Assembly: GCA_037176845.1 (NCBI GenBank)
Contig: JAYKXP010000009.1
Location: 744,001 to 808,000 of the forward strand
Source: Paramarasmius palmivorus
Taxonomy: Eukaryota; Basidiomycota; Agaricomycetes; Agaricales; Marasmiaceae
Direction of reading: 5' to 3'
Length of the DNA: 64,000 bases
Position numbers and translations under genes: made by a program
The notes under the pieces: model-generated
What the model saw: the letters and a program-made list of their open reading frames with translations, nothing else
Told to the model about the DNA's origin: nothing
Databases searched by the model: none
Shown: one piece after another, positions 1 to 11,671 of the stretch
Position numbering within the stretch: the stretch's first letter is position 1
Layout: each line of letters opens with the position of its first letter

Positions 1-146
1 ACCTCATTTCTATGTGAGACAGTACAGGTATGTACTCGAACTTTCTATCTCCTCATATATTTAACCACATCCAACGTTTAATGCACCTCTACAGTCTCAA
101 CTCAGTCAATTTCCTCTTCCTCCAATTCGTAGCCTCAATCTACAAC

Positions 147-1216
147 ATGGCCCCATCTCCCATTGATCTTTCAGAGGTCTTTGACTTGCATCTCAAGGAC
201 CCTCTCTCACTTCATAGCGAAAACTTCTTAAAAAATGTCATGTTCAAGCATTCCGGCTCGGGGGAAATAGTTGTTCAGAAGGGATCAAAGGAACGCGAAG
301 ATAAAGCTGCAGTTCTAAAGGCAAGTTGAATACGTATTCATGTATAGATGCGTCACTGAACTTCATAATCTTGTCAGATAATTGGTCGGGTCTCGAACAA
401 CGATTGTTTCCTATCACCGTTCACAACCTGGACACGTAAAACTGGCCGCGAATTCAATTCCATTGAATTCTCGTTCTCCTTGGACGAGCCTTCTCATTGT
501 ATTCCCTTCAAAACTGCACATTGGAAGGCTGCGACCAAACGTTTGAACACCCTATTGAATCTCGAAAGCAATGCCGATTTTAGACGCCAAGGTGTCTTGC
601 TGCATGCAGGCAATGATCGGGATAGGATTCAACTCAAACATTCTGCATTCTCAGTAAGTTTCTAATGTTTGCTGTCATAACAACTATCTAAATATATTAC
701 CATGACAGCCAAAAGACCCTGAGGCAACGGATGACAGCGATTCAGGTGCGATTATTCAGTGTTTGAGCTCAACATTCAAGGAACTGAGATGTCTATCTAG
801 ATTCTGGACTGCCCGAAGCGTTCACCTGGAATGGCTGGCCTGCCATAGGCGACGCAAAAGAAGCCCTGGATGAGCTTCACAGCAGAGGTACTCATGACCT
901 TGTCCCTCTGCCTGCATACGATATGGATGCGGAGCTCATCTCCCCGGAGTGCTATAAAGACATTCTTATGAATGCTGTCGTGGAGGTTCATTTTGTATTG
1001 GAGCACTGGAGGATCTCGGCTGAAAAGAAGGACGTCTTTAAGGCCAGTATTGTGAAGGTTTATGCGCTTACTCCGCCGTTGAAGTATACTGTCGAATCGC
1101 CTATCAAGGGTTCAAGTCGCCGCCGGATTGAAAGGTCTGACCCCGACTCACCAACGAAGCGGCGGCGCATTGTGACGAGTGGGGAAAACGGTGAAGATTC
1201 AGGTAATCAGGCTTAG
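147..1216 (+). CDS. Hypothetical protein, about 300 aa
   Basis: I do not recognise this protein. Four exons fit one frame: 147-320, 378-653, 709-745 and 801-1216 (903 nt, 300 codons plus stop). The first intron begins GC (AAG|gcaagt) and ends cag, a GC-AG intron; the other two are GT-AG. The start MAPSPIDL follows a pyrimidine-rich leader; an in-frame ATG at 30 would add 39 residues of poorer composition. The protein is soluble, with no signal peptide or membrane segment. The C-terminus is basic and carries a bipartite NLS-like stretch (SRRRIERS followed by TKRRRIV), which suggests nuclear location. No catalytic motif is visible. Likely a lineage-restricted fungal protein; the gene model is fairly secure, the function unknown. 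Confidence 0.7.
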
Positions 1217-2075
1217 ACTAGGAAATAATATTGGAACGTTGACGATCCTTGCGCAGGTAGACCCTGATATACCGTCATTGTGTTATGAAGGTAAGCGTCT
1301 GGCTAAAGCATGTGCAAAACATGGACCTAATGCCATTGTATCTAGAACCTGGCAGGGAACTCAGAAGGGGCTTTCTTCATATCCATTCCATTTGTTTCTT
1401 TAACGAAGTAAAATACAATAAATCATCTATTGGCTTTTAGATCAGTATCATAGCTCAATTCATCGATAAAGAAGTTAACAAATTACAATATATCAGACAA
1501 GCAAGGTATTTGCGCGGAACGCGCGCTTTCGAGTGCCAAGTGTCCGATATGTAAGTATCGAGTCGAAGTAGGACTCAACACTATGGGGAGTTTACGCTCA
1601 GTTGGTTTATCGCCGACTTAGATGCGAGAGACCGTACATAGCTATACAGGAAAAAACAATTGCGCCAAGAGCACTAAGTCCCCAAAAGCTCTAGCATCTG
1701 CAGTTTACCTTTGCGCGTAGGAGCTGCTAAGCCCTCTGAGCGGCTTTGTAATTTTTATTCCGCGACTGATGAGCCAACGTTTCTTCCATGAGCATCATTC
1801 ACACTATACAGCCTTTCACGCTCTGCGTTTCATCGCCAGCGCACGGAAATCTTAAGACCTTCATCAGTACGGCAACACAAGAAAGAATGCCACCGGTCAT
1901 ACCGAACGAATTCTTAGCTCTCCACAATCGTCATCTCCAAGGCTAATATGACCGAACATCCCCTCGCTGGTCGGGGGTTGACAACGTACGTCGAAGGGTA
2001 TAAAAGCCTCAGTGAGTTTCCTGTAGTGTCATAGTGTCAGCACTCAGTCCAGAATACAACTAACAGAGAGCCAAC
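1217..2075. other. Intergenic region and SSP1 promoter
   Basis: No convincing gene. The right end holds the promoter of the small secreted protein pseudogene. The rest has stop codons in all frames and no recognised repeat or RNA gene. Confidence 0.6.
1999..2005 (+). promoter_or_regulatory. TATA box of SSP1 (pseudogene)
   Basis: TATAAAA in the context GGGTATAAAAGCC lies 71-77 nt before the ATG. Spacing and context are nearly the same as in the tandem copy at 3431, so the promoter was duplicated with the gene. Confidence 0.65.
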
Positions 2076-2374
2076 ATGCAATTCCGCTTCGTCGTTCTCG
2101 CAGCCTTCGCCACCTTCGTCGTGGCTTCTATTCCTGCTGAGAAGCGCTAATCCCACCCCAGCCGCGTACGTCGAACATATCGCACTACGGCCCATTGATC
2201 ACTAACCCTCGAATGGCACGGTAGCGCGAAGTCTTCTTCCCCGACCAATGCAAGCCCAGCGAGATCTGTTGCGCTGGAAAAGGCTCTATCTCGATCTGCT
2301 GCACCGGCGTAAGTGTTACGTGTCGAAGCTCGTCATGTCGGCTAACGTCGATTGGGGTGCAGAGCTGCCACTGA
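2076..2374 (+). pseudogene. Six-cysteine small secreted protein, nonsense-disrupted copy (SSP1)
   Basis: This is a tandem paralogue of the gene at 3512. Exons 2076-2165, 2225-2308 and 2363-2374 have exactly the same lengths (90, 84, 12 nt) and intron sites as the intact copy, but codon 25 is TAA (2148-2150) where the intact copy has CAA. Translation would stop right after the AEKR processing site, leaving only the signal and pro-region. The first conserved Cys at the end of exon 1 is also CGC (Arg) instead of TGC. The downstream exons still read well (REVFFPDQC, SISICCTGSCH), so the loss looks recent. A sequencing error is possible for one base, but the separate Cys-to-Arg change argues for real decay. 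Confidence 0.8.
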
Positions 2375-3511
2375 AGATCGATGGGCAATGTCGAGCAAGA
2401 AGCATGGAAATGGATGTTGTGTTCACAGGATCAGATTCTAGTTGTCAGTGAGATAGCCTGCGATCCACGGGTAAGATATCTTGTCGGCGTTGAAAATGCT
2501 GATCGAAACATGCAACCCTGCTTGATATAACAGTAGGTGTAGGTCAACAAGTTACAGAGAACCAACCTTGGGCAAAAGATGGAGAGCTTGCTTATATGTA
2601 ATCCTCAAATGACATGAAAGTGCGACGTGCATCGGTTGTCTAGGATTTGTGAGAGCTTCTATCGAGTGAGTACCTAAATGGCATTAAGCGCCAGTAGTCC
2701 TCAATAGAATCCACACACACCAGTTTCTCTAGACAGTCTGCAGTCCGAGACAGCAGCGAATAAATGATATCCCTCTCCGAAGGACATTGCCCGAGGCACT
2801 ATATCGAGCATGAGTTGCAGCCCACAGTGGTGGTAGTATTGACCAAGCCTGTTTCCTCGCTAGAGAACGCAAATCGCAGCAGGAAGTCATCGTTCGACAC
2901 TGGAATCTGAAAACGCCGAAGGATCTGCGATTTGCCTTTGCTATGTGTTGAGAAGTCTTCCACGGAAGGGTGCTGGCTCTACGAATGATTACCTGACCGT
3001 AATCAGCCCGAAAGGCCTGAGGTTCAACAGCACTGTGGAGCCTACTGTACTCGAGATGAAACACAGCGCCAAAGAACAATCGCGTCGATAAAAATCTACT
3101 CTGTGAATTCAAATTCAACCGAGGGTAAATGGAAAATGTGATCCTTGCACACCACCAACTTCTCCAAGGAGAGCATCAAATAGCGAGCCAAGCCTCCGCC
3201 ATCCCCATTTACCCAAAGGGCCGTCTTCGATACATTCATTCGCATTGGGGCGCCATGCCGTCGGCCACGGATGAAGCTCTAAAACGCTTCATCAGAACCG
3301 CACCGCACGAGATACAGACGACCGCCCATACCAAGATGAAATCTGGGCTCTCCACTACCATCACTCCCAAGCCGGAGACGACTGAACAGCTCTAGTCGCC
3401 GTTTTGGGTATCACAATGAGTGTCGAGGAGTATAAAAGCCTTGGGTGTCCTGGCGAACCATATCATCAACACTCAGACAACCAACAAAGAACCCCCATAC
3501 AAAGAATCATC
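2375..3511. other. Intergenic region between the tandem SSP copies
   Basis: No gene recognised. The open frame on the minus strand around 2729-3118 has no family features and no gene-like start. The right end contains the SSP2 promoter. Confidence 0.55.
3431..3437 (+). promoter_or_regulatory. TATA box of SSP2
   Basis: TATAAAA in GAGTATAAAAGCC lies 75-81 nt before the ATG at 3512. Confidence 0.7.
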
Positions 3512-3816
3512 ATGCAATTCCGCTTCATCGTTCTCGCAGCCCTCGCCACCTTCGCCATGGCTTCTCCTGCTGCCGAAAAGCGTCAATCCAACCCCAGCTG
3601 CGTACGCTGCATTTCTTGCTTCATGTTTGAATCGTTGCTGACCCTCGAATGACACGGTAGCGCGAGGTCTTCTTCCCCGAACAATGCAGGTCCAACGAGA
3701 TTCGTTGCGACGGAGCAGGTTCCATCTCCATCTGCTGCACTGGCGTAAGTCTTATTTCCGCTGTTTCAGCTTGTCGTTTTGACTAATGACAATGGGCTTT
3801 GTAGAGCTGCACTTAG
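3512..3816 (+). CDS. Small secreted six-cysteine protein (SSP2)
   Basis: A 61-residue precursor in three exons: 3512-3601, 3661-3744 and 3805-3816, with two phase-0 GT-AG introns of 59 and 60 nt. Residues 1-18 form a signal peptide (MQFRFIVLAALATFAMAS). A short pro-region ends in the dibasic AEKR, a Kex2-type site, so a mature peptide of about 37 residues beginning QSNPSC is likely. Cysteines follow C-x8-C-x6-C-x8-CC-x3-C, the same spacing as in the gene at 20374. Even number and compact spacing suggest three disulfides. Hydrophobins have eight cysteines in another pattern, so this is not one. The function is unknown; secreted peptide, effector-like or antimicrobial roles are all possible. 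I cannot assign a named family. Confidence 0.8.
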
Positions 3817-5049
3817 AAGAGCGGAGATTAGTGATGTCCCGTGTGTATGAATATCGATGTAACCAACCATCTGTGCTCGGAATCTCATTGTAGCCCATCA
3901 GGTCGCCTGTTACGAACCGCTGATTCAACATGGGCACCATAAAAAACCCGTAAAGCTTTGTAAGATCCTTCGACGGCGGAAATTGACAAGCTCGTGTGAG
4001 AACAACCAAGGCATTCTCTATTGAGCAGGAAGGCGGACGAAGCGACAAAGGGTTGAAACGAGAAGACTCCATGCTAGACAGCCTCCGTTGACTTTGTTGT
4101 CCTATGTCTGGCATTCCGGCTTTCCCCTATGCCGAGTAACATGAATTCGAGGTAGAGGCCTGACATTGTATTTGAATCCCTAAAAAGACATGAGAACGAG
4201 AAGTCGACAATTTGGGGCTCTACTGACATGGAATGACAGGGTGGGGTACTGGGGTACTATCAGCGAGGTCGTATACCCTGAAATAGTCTCGTCGTAAATA
4301 TCGAATCTATGACGCATCAGTTCACTAATTTTGACACAGCAGGAAAAGAGCTTACCCCAGCGCTGATGTCCCTTATCGTGTCAGCGGTCCTAACGGTGGT
4401 TCCAAGGTGACTCCGTACTTATATCCCAACGAAGCCACCTGTTTCGTCCTCGGAAGTCACTCTTGTGATGGATCAAATACTTCATCAGCAAAACTGTGTT
4501 CAACGAGGAGACTGGCTACTCACAATCGGAGGCCATTCTAATCCTGATTGTGAGACTGCATAGCGCTAACCTATCTGACGATTGCCCTGCTCATTGACCG
4601 TCAAGACGTGATTCGAGAGTGGGAGTAGCCATTTTCCTTCAGCTCTCTTCCTCCAGCGGATACTTCTACCTTCTCCACTGGATCGCCTCTTGATATCCTG
4701 AAAAATGGGGTATAGAATGAGCGATACGGGTTCAAACCAAAATTTTCTTACTTGTTTCGGTGCAGCTTTCTGAGATACATTGAGGGTATATGGAAATCCA
4801 ATGCAGAATACGAGGTATAGAAGACGAGCACTAGAAACTCTTCGGTTTAGACTCTATGTACTAGCTTCACTGAGTGTACAGTGTAGTAGCGTTGAAGTCC
4901 TGGTCAAAAGAAAAGATACACGTGAGCCGTCACGCGTCAAGTCCCAGTGGACTTTCCCACGGACTACCTCTCCGTTCTTCTCTGTCACTGCCAGTCAGTG
5001 TGTCAACTTTGAATGTGTTCCTCTCCTGTGATTCAACTGCCCAGTTTCT

Positions 5050-5454
5050 CTATTTTTGAACTGCTTTCTTAACTCTACATCTCATATCTGTCTTGTGGCG
5101 CACTTTCGCCACTGTCAGCCTCGGCAGGCAGCCTTTTGGTAAATTTTCTGGTTTTCTCTCCCTCGCAGCTTCATCATTGCCGATTGATTTGTCCATTCCA
5201 CTCCTTTGTTCCTGGATTTCCTTGGTCTCATCATGGCATGTCGCACAGTCGCAGACAGATTTTGACAGCCATGCGCTATTTCTTCGCCTTTCCATTGGTG
5301 TGCACACGCTGGCTCCCGACTCGCATTTGATAAGATGCTTTGGGGTCCATGTGGACCGGAGTCTGCGGATAATTCGCTGCAACTCCTTTTTGGCCTGTCT
5401 TCTCGTCGATCCTTCAGGCAACTGGCAAAAGGCTTCTATTTCTGCCCTGGCCAA
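5050..5454 (-). other. Doubtful open reading frame, possibly an exon or relic
   Basis: An open frame of about 134 codons with coding-like, charged composition (Lys, Arg and Glu rich) and a small Cys/His cluster (VCDCATCHDE). It has no in-frame ATG at its beginning; a possible splice acceptor (tccag) lies just upstream near 5477. It could be the last exon of a minus-strand gene, a remnant of a mobile element, or chance. The opposite strand is also open over much of the same stretch, so coding cannot be decided by eye. Confidence 0.2.
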
Positions 5455-5562
5455 AATTGTCGTGGACGCTTTCTGGATTCATTTTTGATCTGTGACGCCT
5501 GTCTTGTTCCTATGGGGCTACATCCGCGGCTACGACAGTGGTGTTGAACCTAGTTTGCGATA

Positions 5563-5585
5563 TTTTGGCCATCGACTGGCCAAAA
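5563..5585. promoter_or_regulatory. Perfect inverted repeat upstream of the ATPase
   Basis: TTTTGGCCA and TGGCCAAAA are separated by 5 nt, a perfect 9-bp dyad. It lies 46 bp before the TATA box and about 104 bp before the start codon. The geometry fits a binding site for a dimeric transcription factor; which factor is unknown. Confidence 0.4.
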
Positions 5586-5630
5586 CCCCGCAACGGGATT
5601 GCATTGCCACTGCGCACCACTATAAACCAG

Positions 5631-5637
5631 GGTATCA
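5631..5637 (+). promoter_or_regulatory. TATA box of the P-type ATPase
   Basis: TATAAAC lies 52-58 nt before the chosen ATG, followed by a CT-rich leader. Confidence 0.5.
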
Positions 5638-5688
5638 TATCTCGCAGACATTTTACGTTCACCTCTTATCTCTTTTTCCTCTCTTCCA

Positions 5689-8600
5689 ATGGATCGCAAG
5701 TACGTCGAACAGTCCGACGACGTCGAGAAGTTTCCTAGGACCCAAACGCGTCGTTCAACGCGCTTTGAGGCTACCTCGTCGATCCACTCAAACACTCTCA
5801 GAGCTAATTCTTCTGCTCGGGTCATCGCGGAGTTTCGAACCTTGAGGTACATTCATTAGAACCTGCCTTTTTGCTCCGTGCTTCTCGCTGATCGCCTTCT
5901 TTGCAGTATTCATGTCACAGATACCCAAGCTGGCGATATCTCTGCCAAAGACGCTGCCGTTAAGGAGCTCTCTGCTCTCGAATGGCACCAGCTGTCGGTT
6001 ACTGAAGTCTGCAATCGACTCGGTGTATCAGAAAAGGCTGGCCTCGATTCCCCCATGGTTGCTCGCCGTCAGAAACGGGACGGCAAGAATGTCATCAAGC
6101 CTCCTCCTAACAATATCGCAAAGAAGATATTCATTTGCACGTTTGGTGGCTTTGGTACTCTGCTTCTGGGCGCGAGTATCATTTGTTTCATTGCATGGTG
6201 AGTCTTCATCGTTTGCGGACACCTCTTCGAACTGAGTCGGCATCATAGGAAACCGCTTGGAGAACCGAACCCTTCCTTGGCAAACCTTGCACTGGCCATT
6301 GTGCTTCTTATCGTCATCGTGATACAGGCTTTTTTCAATCTCTGGCAAGGCAAGCTATTTATTATCTTGTTCTAATCACGGATCCTTACCTATTTGGTTC
6401 AGACTACACTACCGGTCGTGTTATGGCGTCAATAAAGAACATGCTACCTTCAGAGATTGCAGTTATTCGTGATGGTGAAGTCCACAAGTGCGCCTCGTCC
6501 TCCTCATTGCTTTTAGGTTGTCTAAACGAATTACAGGCTACCTGCTTCCGAATTGGTCTCAGGCGACCTCGTCCAAATCACCATGGGAAATAAGATACCC
6601 GCCGATATTCGTCTCATCCAAGTCTCTTCGGACTTACGCTTCGACCGTTCTATCTTGACTGGTGAAAGCATACCTATACCCGGCACGGTCGATGGTACTA
6701 ACGCCAACTGTACGTCTCATTCAACGCCTTCAATTCTCTTCATTGGTGCTGACCTATCACCAGTCATGGAATCTCATAACATTGCGCTTCAAGGCACACT
6801 CTGCACCAACGGCAGCGGTTTGGGTGTTTGCGTCGGCTTGGGTAGTAAGACTGTTTTCGGCCAAATTGCCCAGCAGGCCTCGGCTGGAAGACCTGCTCGC
6901 ACGACGTTGGAGATTGAGATCTTCCGTTTCGTCATGATCATCTCAGGTCTGGCCCTCAGCGTCGTTATCCTTATCATTAGTGAGTACACGTTCATCTCTC
7001 GATGGAAGACGAGTAACAAAGCATTCCCAAACAGTTTTATGGGCTGCATGGTTAAGGAGAGATCACCCCGATTTTATTCCCATCCCAGTATTGCTCATCG
7101 ACTTGGTGTCTGTTGCTGTTGCTTTCATTCCTGGTACGTTAGTGTCCATTGCTTCGTAGAACAAGGTACCTAACCAAGATTACAGAGGGTCTCCCTGTTT
7201 GTGTCACCCTATCTTTGACTGTCGTGTATGGATCCCTTCTTCTGCCATTGCTCCCCACTAAACTCCTCTCAGTGCCCGTGCGATGAAAAGGGCGAACATC
7301 ATTTGCAAGTCTCTGTCTACCGTCGAATCTCTCGGCGCAGTCAACTTCATTTGCTCCGACAAAACCGGTACCCTCACGCAGAACAAGATGTCGGTCGTCA
7401 ACATTTTAACCGGTCAACAGAAGCTCCCTGTTGAGAAGGCTCAAATTGGCGCATTCACTGGAGAAGACGACGTCCGAGCTATCGCAGCAGCAGCCTGTTT
7501 GTGCAATGATGCGGTATTTGAAGGAAGCAACGACGAAGCTGTAGAGACGGAGAAGAGAAAAGTCAATGGAGATGCCACGGGTGAGCCATCTTCGTCTTGT
7601 GTTCAGGAATGATGATAATCATACTTCCGCCACAGACTCTGGCCTGTTGCGATTCGCGGAGTCTATCCTATCATCGTCGGAGATGCGAGCTAGTTGGAAC
7701 GAGGTTGCAAAGTTACCTTTCAACTCGAGTATGTGCCTCAGTTGGCGCCAATATTCGAGAGCTAACTGATTTCTTCATCCATCTAGCTAACAAGTTCGCT
7801 GTCAAGCTCTTCAAGACAGATGCAGGAAAGCCCCAGCTACCTCTATACCAATCAGAAGAAATATCGTCCGAACACATACTTCTTCTGGTCAAGGGCGTAA
7901 GTCCGATCGACTCCCTTCTCATCGACCAGTCTAACAAAGGTTTTAGGCCCCCGACGTCCTTATGGCTCGCTGCTCTTCTCAACTGGACCGTGATGGAACC
8001 TCGATCCCCCTCTCTGCTGAGGTCATTTCCCGAATTACTGCTGTTCAAGAAGAGTACGCTGCACAGGGCCAACGCGTTTTGCTTCTTGCACGCCGTGTTC
8101 TCCCTCCGGGTTTCATCACGAACGACGAGTTGGCTGATATTGCGAGAATCGAGGACAAGATCAAGACGAGCACCATGGAACTCTCCGTAATGGGCTTGGT
8201 TGCTTTGATGGACCCCTTGAAGGAAGAGTGTCCCGAGACGGTCAGAATATGCAGAAAGGCTGGTATCAGGTTCGCTATGGTCACAGGTAGGCCCCCCCCT
8301 TCGGTACAACCGTGCCTTGTTTGTGCCAACCATTACTCACATAGGTGACTTTGCCTCAACTGCCACCGCCATTGCCCGTAACGCCGGTATAATTACTACA
8401 CTGCCTTCGGAAGTCAAACACTTCTCAGATCTCCAATACGATCTGGAACTTTCGATGATCCCTAAATATGATCCAAACGCCGATAACGAATCCAGACCCA
8501 TGCGCAGTCTAGTGTTGAGCGGTTCGGACATCATGGCCATGACTGAGTCTCAGTGGAAACAGGCCATTGCGGTGGGCAATTTTAGACGATCGTTCATTTT

Positions 8601-9946
8601 TGGTTTGCTGATCTATTTCCCTATTTCCAGTTCGACGAGATCGTCTTCGCCCGCACAACCCCTCAGCAGAAACTTCAGATTGTTCGCGCACTTCAGGGAG
8701 ATGGATGTACTGTTGCGGTTACGGGTGACGGAGGTATGTAATGATTTCACTCCGAAAGGCGACAGAATCTGACTGTTCATCTAGTCAACGACGCTCCTGC
8801 CCTCAAACAGGCCGATGTTGGCGTTGCCATTGCCGGTGGATCCGATGTTGCCATCGTATGCAGCTCTGGCAGTATATTCTGAGTTCCACTCATTTCTTCT
8901 GCAGGAAGCCGCAGATCTTGTTCTTCTCGATAGGTTCTCCGACATTGTCACTGGTGTCGAGTACGGTCGTCTATGCTTCGAGAATTTGAGAAAGTCTATC
9001 GTATATCTGCTCCCAGCCGGTTAGTTTTTCATCAGCTGTCGGTGTCAATCAACTAACGAACGCCTCGGCCGCCACTGCAGGAAGTTTCTCGGAACTCATG
9101 CCCGTCCTGCTCAATGTTCTATTCGGACTTCCTCAAGCTCTCAGCAGCATTCAGATGATCCTCATTTGTATATTCACCGATCTCTTCCCTGCTTTGTCGA
9201 TGGTCTATGAGAAGCCGGAGGCTGACCTGCTCTTACGGAAACCACGAGACCGAAAGAAGGAACGTTTGGTCGACCTGCCCCTCATACTACATGCCTATGG
9301 GTTCATTGGTATCATTCATTCTTTAACGTCCATGGTTGGGTGCGTGCCTTTCGACTTCGAACAAAATCTCAAACACTCATCGAGTATGCTGTAGCGCTTT
9401 CTACTTTGGTTATGCAAGACACGGAATTCCGTTCTCTGCCCTATGGCTCAAGTACGGCAATTATGATGTCGACCCCGAGTTGCTCGCCGAAGTTACTAAC
9501 AAGGCTCAGTCAATATGTATGCCTATCTTCGTCTCATCCCTCTTCTCTCACCAACACGTCAATCCGCAGACTTTTTCAACCTTGTCATTATTCAGTGGGG
9601 CAACTTGCTTGCTACACGTACGCGCAGGCTGTCACTCTTCCAGCAAAATCCTTTATGGGGAAAGCGAAGCCAAAATCTCTGGCTTCTTCCAGCCATGGCC
9701 ATAGCTCTTGGTTTAGCTTGGTGAGTAACCTACCTCTCCTAGATTGCCCTAAGACTTATACACTTCTCATGTAGCCTTTTCTCTTATGTACCCTGGTTCC
9801 AAAAGGTGTTCCTTACACGGGGCGTCGATGTAGAGTTCTTCTTCCTTCCCATGGCATACGGAGTTGGTGTCGTGTTCTTGGATGAAATGAGGAAATGGTG
9901 GAATAGAACGCATCCCAAGTCACTACTTGCTCGGGTTGCTTGGTAA
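5689..9946 (+). CDS. P-type ATPase, Na+/K+-ATPase-like (type IIC)
   Basis: A multi-exon gene (over ten short introns) for roughly 1,150 residues. Seen in order: basic N-terminus (MDRKYVEQ); cation-ATPase N-domain with [15 protein letters not shown]; transmembrane pair; actuator motif LTGES near 6655; M4 motif [13 protein letters not shown], split by an intron near 7137-7185; phosphorylation site [11 protein letters not shown] with the aspartate at 7358; MVTGD near 8276; FARTTPQQK near 8645; hinge [13 protein letters not shown] split by an intron at 8735; C-terminal helices with [12 protein letters not shown] and the closing [11 protein letters not shown]. These motifs are diagnostic of an active P-type pump. 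The C-terminal signatures match the Na/K- and H/K-ATPase (IIC) group that some fungi carry rather than the PMA1 or ENA groups. It would pump alkali cations across the plasma or an internal membrane; specificity is inferred. No lesion seen. Confidence 0.88.
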
Positions 9947-10488
9947 CTGTAGAAATAAAATAGGGATCACAGACCATAGATTACCGCCCTTCATACCCAA
10001 TATACTTAATGATACAAGCAATCTCACGACCCTCTATTGCATACCCCATAAAGTGCCATACTTACCAGCAAATACGGAGCTTCTGAGTCTGACGGGTAGG
10101 GAGGTTTCGATTTCGCCGCTTCGCGTACGGCCCGGTGATACCCGTCACCACGTGGGAGGCCAGAGCTAACGTTTTGGCGTTTCCTTTTTTTGTTCCAAGT
10201 TCTCTTTCACTTACGACTCCCCGAAGATTTCGTGGGCTCAGGCTCGAGCGGGTGCAAAGCAGGTGACCTTGTAAGGACACTTTCTCAGCCTAAGCCATAC
10301 ATGTGCCCCGCCTTCGCCCCTCAAAGAGCCCCAAAAGCCTATTAACGCCTATACTACCATATATGTATAGAGCGAATAGAGCTAGCGACCTACTAGCTTG
10401 ATCATCATGGGTTGGGGTTTCCAGTCAAGAGCGAATCAAGAAACGCATTTATAGCTTTTCTCGGGAACCCTTCTACAAGGCTACTATT
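9947..10488. other. Intergenic region
   Basis: Terminator side of the ATPase and promoter side of SDR1. No gene and no clear TATA box seen. Confidence 0.6.
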
Positions 10489-11671
10489 ATGTCCGACCTT
10501 GATGATTTGAAAATATCGAACCTCGTCAATCTCACAGGACGGATCGCTCTCATTACAGGCGGAGGAACCGGAATGTATGTGCAATGTGATTTTATCTTTG
10601 ATGATACTTACAGATACACTAGTGGACTGATGATTGCGAAGGGCTTTGCTGCGAATGGTGTCAAAGTGTACATAACCGGCCGTCGAGAAGAGGTTCTTCA
10701 CCAGGTTCACCTCCAGTATCCAAACATACAGCCGTGCGAGCCACATTTCTCTCTTAGAAATCTCATACTCATATCTCATACGAAAGACTTCGGATGGACG
10801 TGACCAACAAGGAAGAGATCGCAAATGCGGTCAAAGTCATTGAAGAGGAAGACGGGAAACTCGACATTCTGGTCAACAAGTACATCTCTTCCCTTTCATA
10901 CACGCTACTGGCTAAGGAATATCCTGATAGTGCTGGCGATGTTGGACCTTTTTACTCCCTCAGCGAATCTGCTGGTGGCGTCATGAACAGTATGCCTTAC
11001 GCTCTCGCCCAAGATAAGGACTGTGATCAATGGAGCAACTCACATTTCTTCAATCAATACGACTTTGAACACTGGGCAAATGTTTTCAATCTTAACACGA
11101 CTGCACCATTCTTTGTTACCATGGCGTTTTTGGATTTACTGAAGAAGGGGGCGGCAAGCAGAAAGGTGATGTCTAGCGTCATCATGATCTCAAGCGTTGC
11201 GGGCGGAAAAGCAAAGATCACTTACAACATTGTGGGTTTCATCTCCATTGCATAGCTGCATTTTTTTCATGTTGTTCACGGTCAGCCGGCATACTCAACA
11301 AGCAAGGCAGGTGTAGAGCATCTCACAGTGAACCTCGCTACCGAGTTTGCCAGAAATGAGATTCCCATACGCGTCAATTGCATAGTTCCGGGCACGTTCC
11401 CTTCCCAATTGGCTGGTAGCGAGGAGGAAGTGAGCGAGCTCATGCGTGCAGGACCACTTCCGGGAGCTATGAATAGGGTTCCTCTATGCCGAGCTGGATC
11501 GTGAGTTATACTTTTGCCCTTTCATTGTTTCAAAACGACTTACCCTTATGGTGGCACCTCAGAGAGACGGAGATGGCATCGATTGCGATCTATCTTGCGT
11601 CTTCCATGAGTGGGTATACAAACGGGAATCTGGTCACTGTAGACGGTGGAGTGCATCTGGTCAATCCATGA
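10489..11671 (+). CDS. Short-chain dehydrogenase/reductase (SDR1)
   Basis: NAD(P)-dependent oxidoreductase of the classical SDR fold, about 300 residues in six exons. Start MSDLDDLKISNLVNL. The cofactor motif TGGGTGIG is completed only by splicing 10574 to 10623 (GGA AT|T GGA). Next come the MDVT segment after a second intron, NNAG formed across a third intron, catalytic Ser in VIMISSVAGG, and the YxxxK motif as PAYSTSKAG after a fourth. The end VDGGVHLVNP* is typical of the family. No signal peptide, so it is intracellular. It is a close paralogue of SDR2 (23866-25048), with the same introns, and of the dead copy just downstream. Substrate cannot be read from sequence; alcohol/carbonyl chemistry is the family norm. 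It lies in the GMC oxidase cluster. Confidence 0.85.

Larger units (their letters stand above)
3817..5688. other. Intergenic region upstream of the ATPase
   Basis: About 1.9 kb without a confident gene. It holds the doubtful minus-strand open frame at 5050-5454 (listed separately) and the ATPase promoter with a perfect dyad and TATA box. Nothing else is recognised. Confidence 0.5.

Noticed and set aside
2729..3118. 129-codon open frame on the minus strand
   Set aside because: No family features, no sensible start context, composition not gene-like; lies in the spacer of the SSP tandem.
3752..4114. 120-codon minus-strand open frame
   Set aside because: Overlaps the last intron and exon of SSP2 and has no recognisable features.
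5093..5488. 131-codon plus-strand open frame
   Set aside because: Opposite to a more charged minus-strand frame; hydrophobic, Ser-rich reading typical of an antisense shadow.
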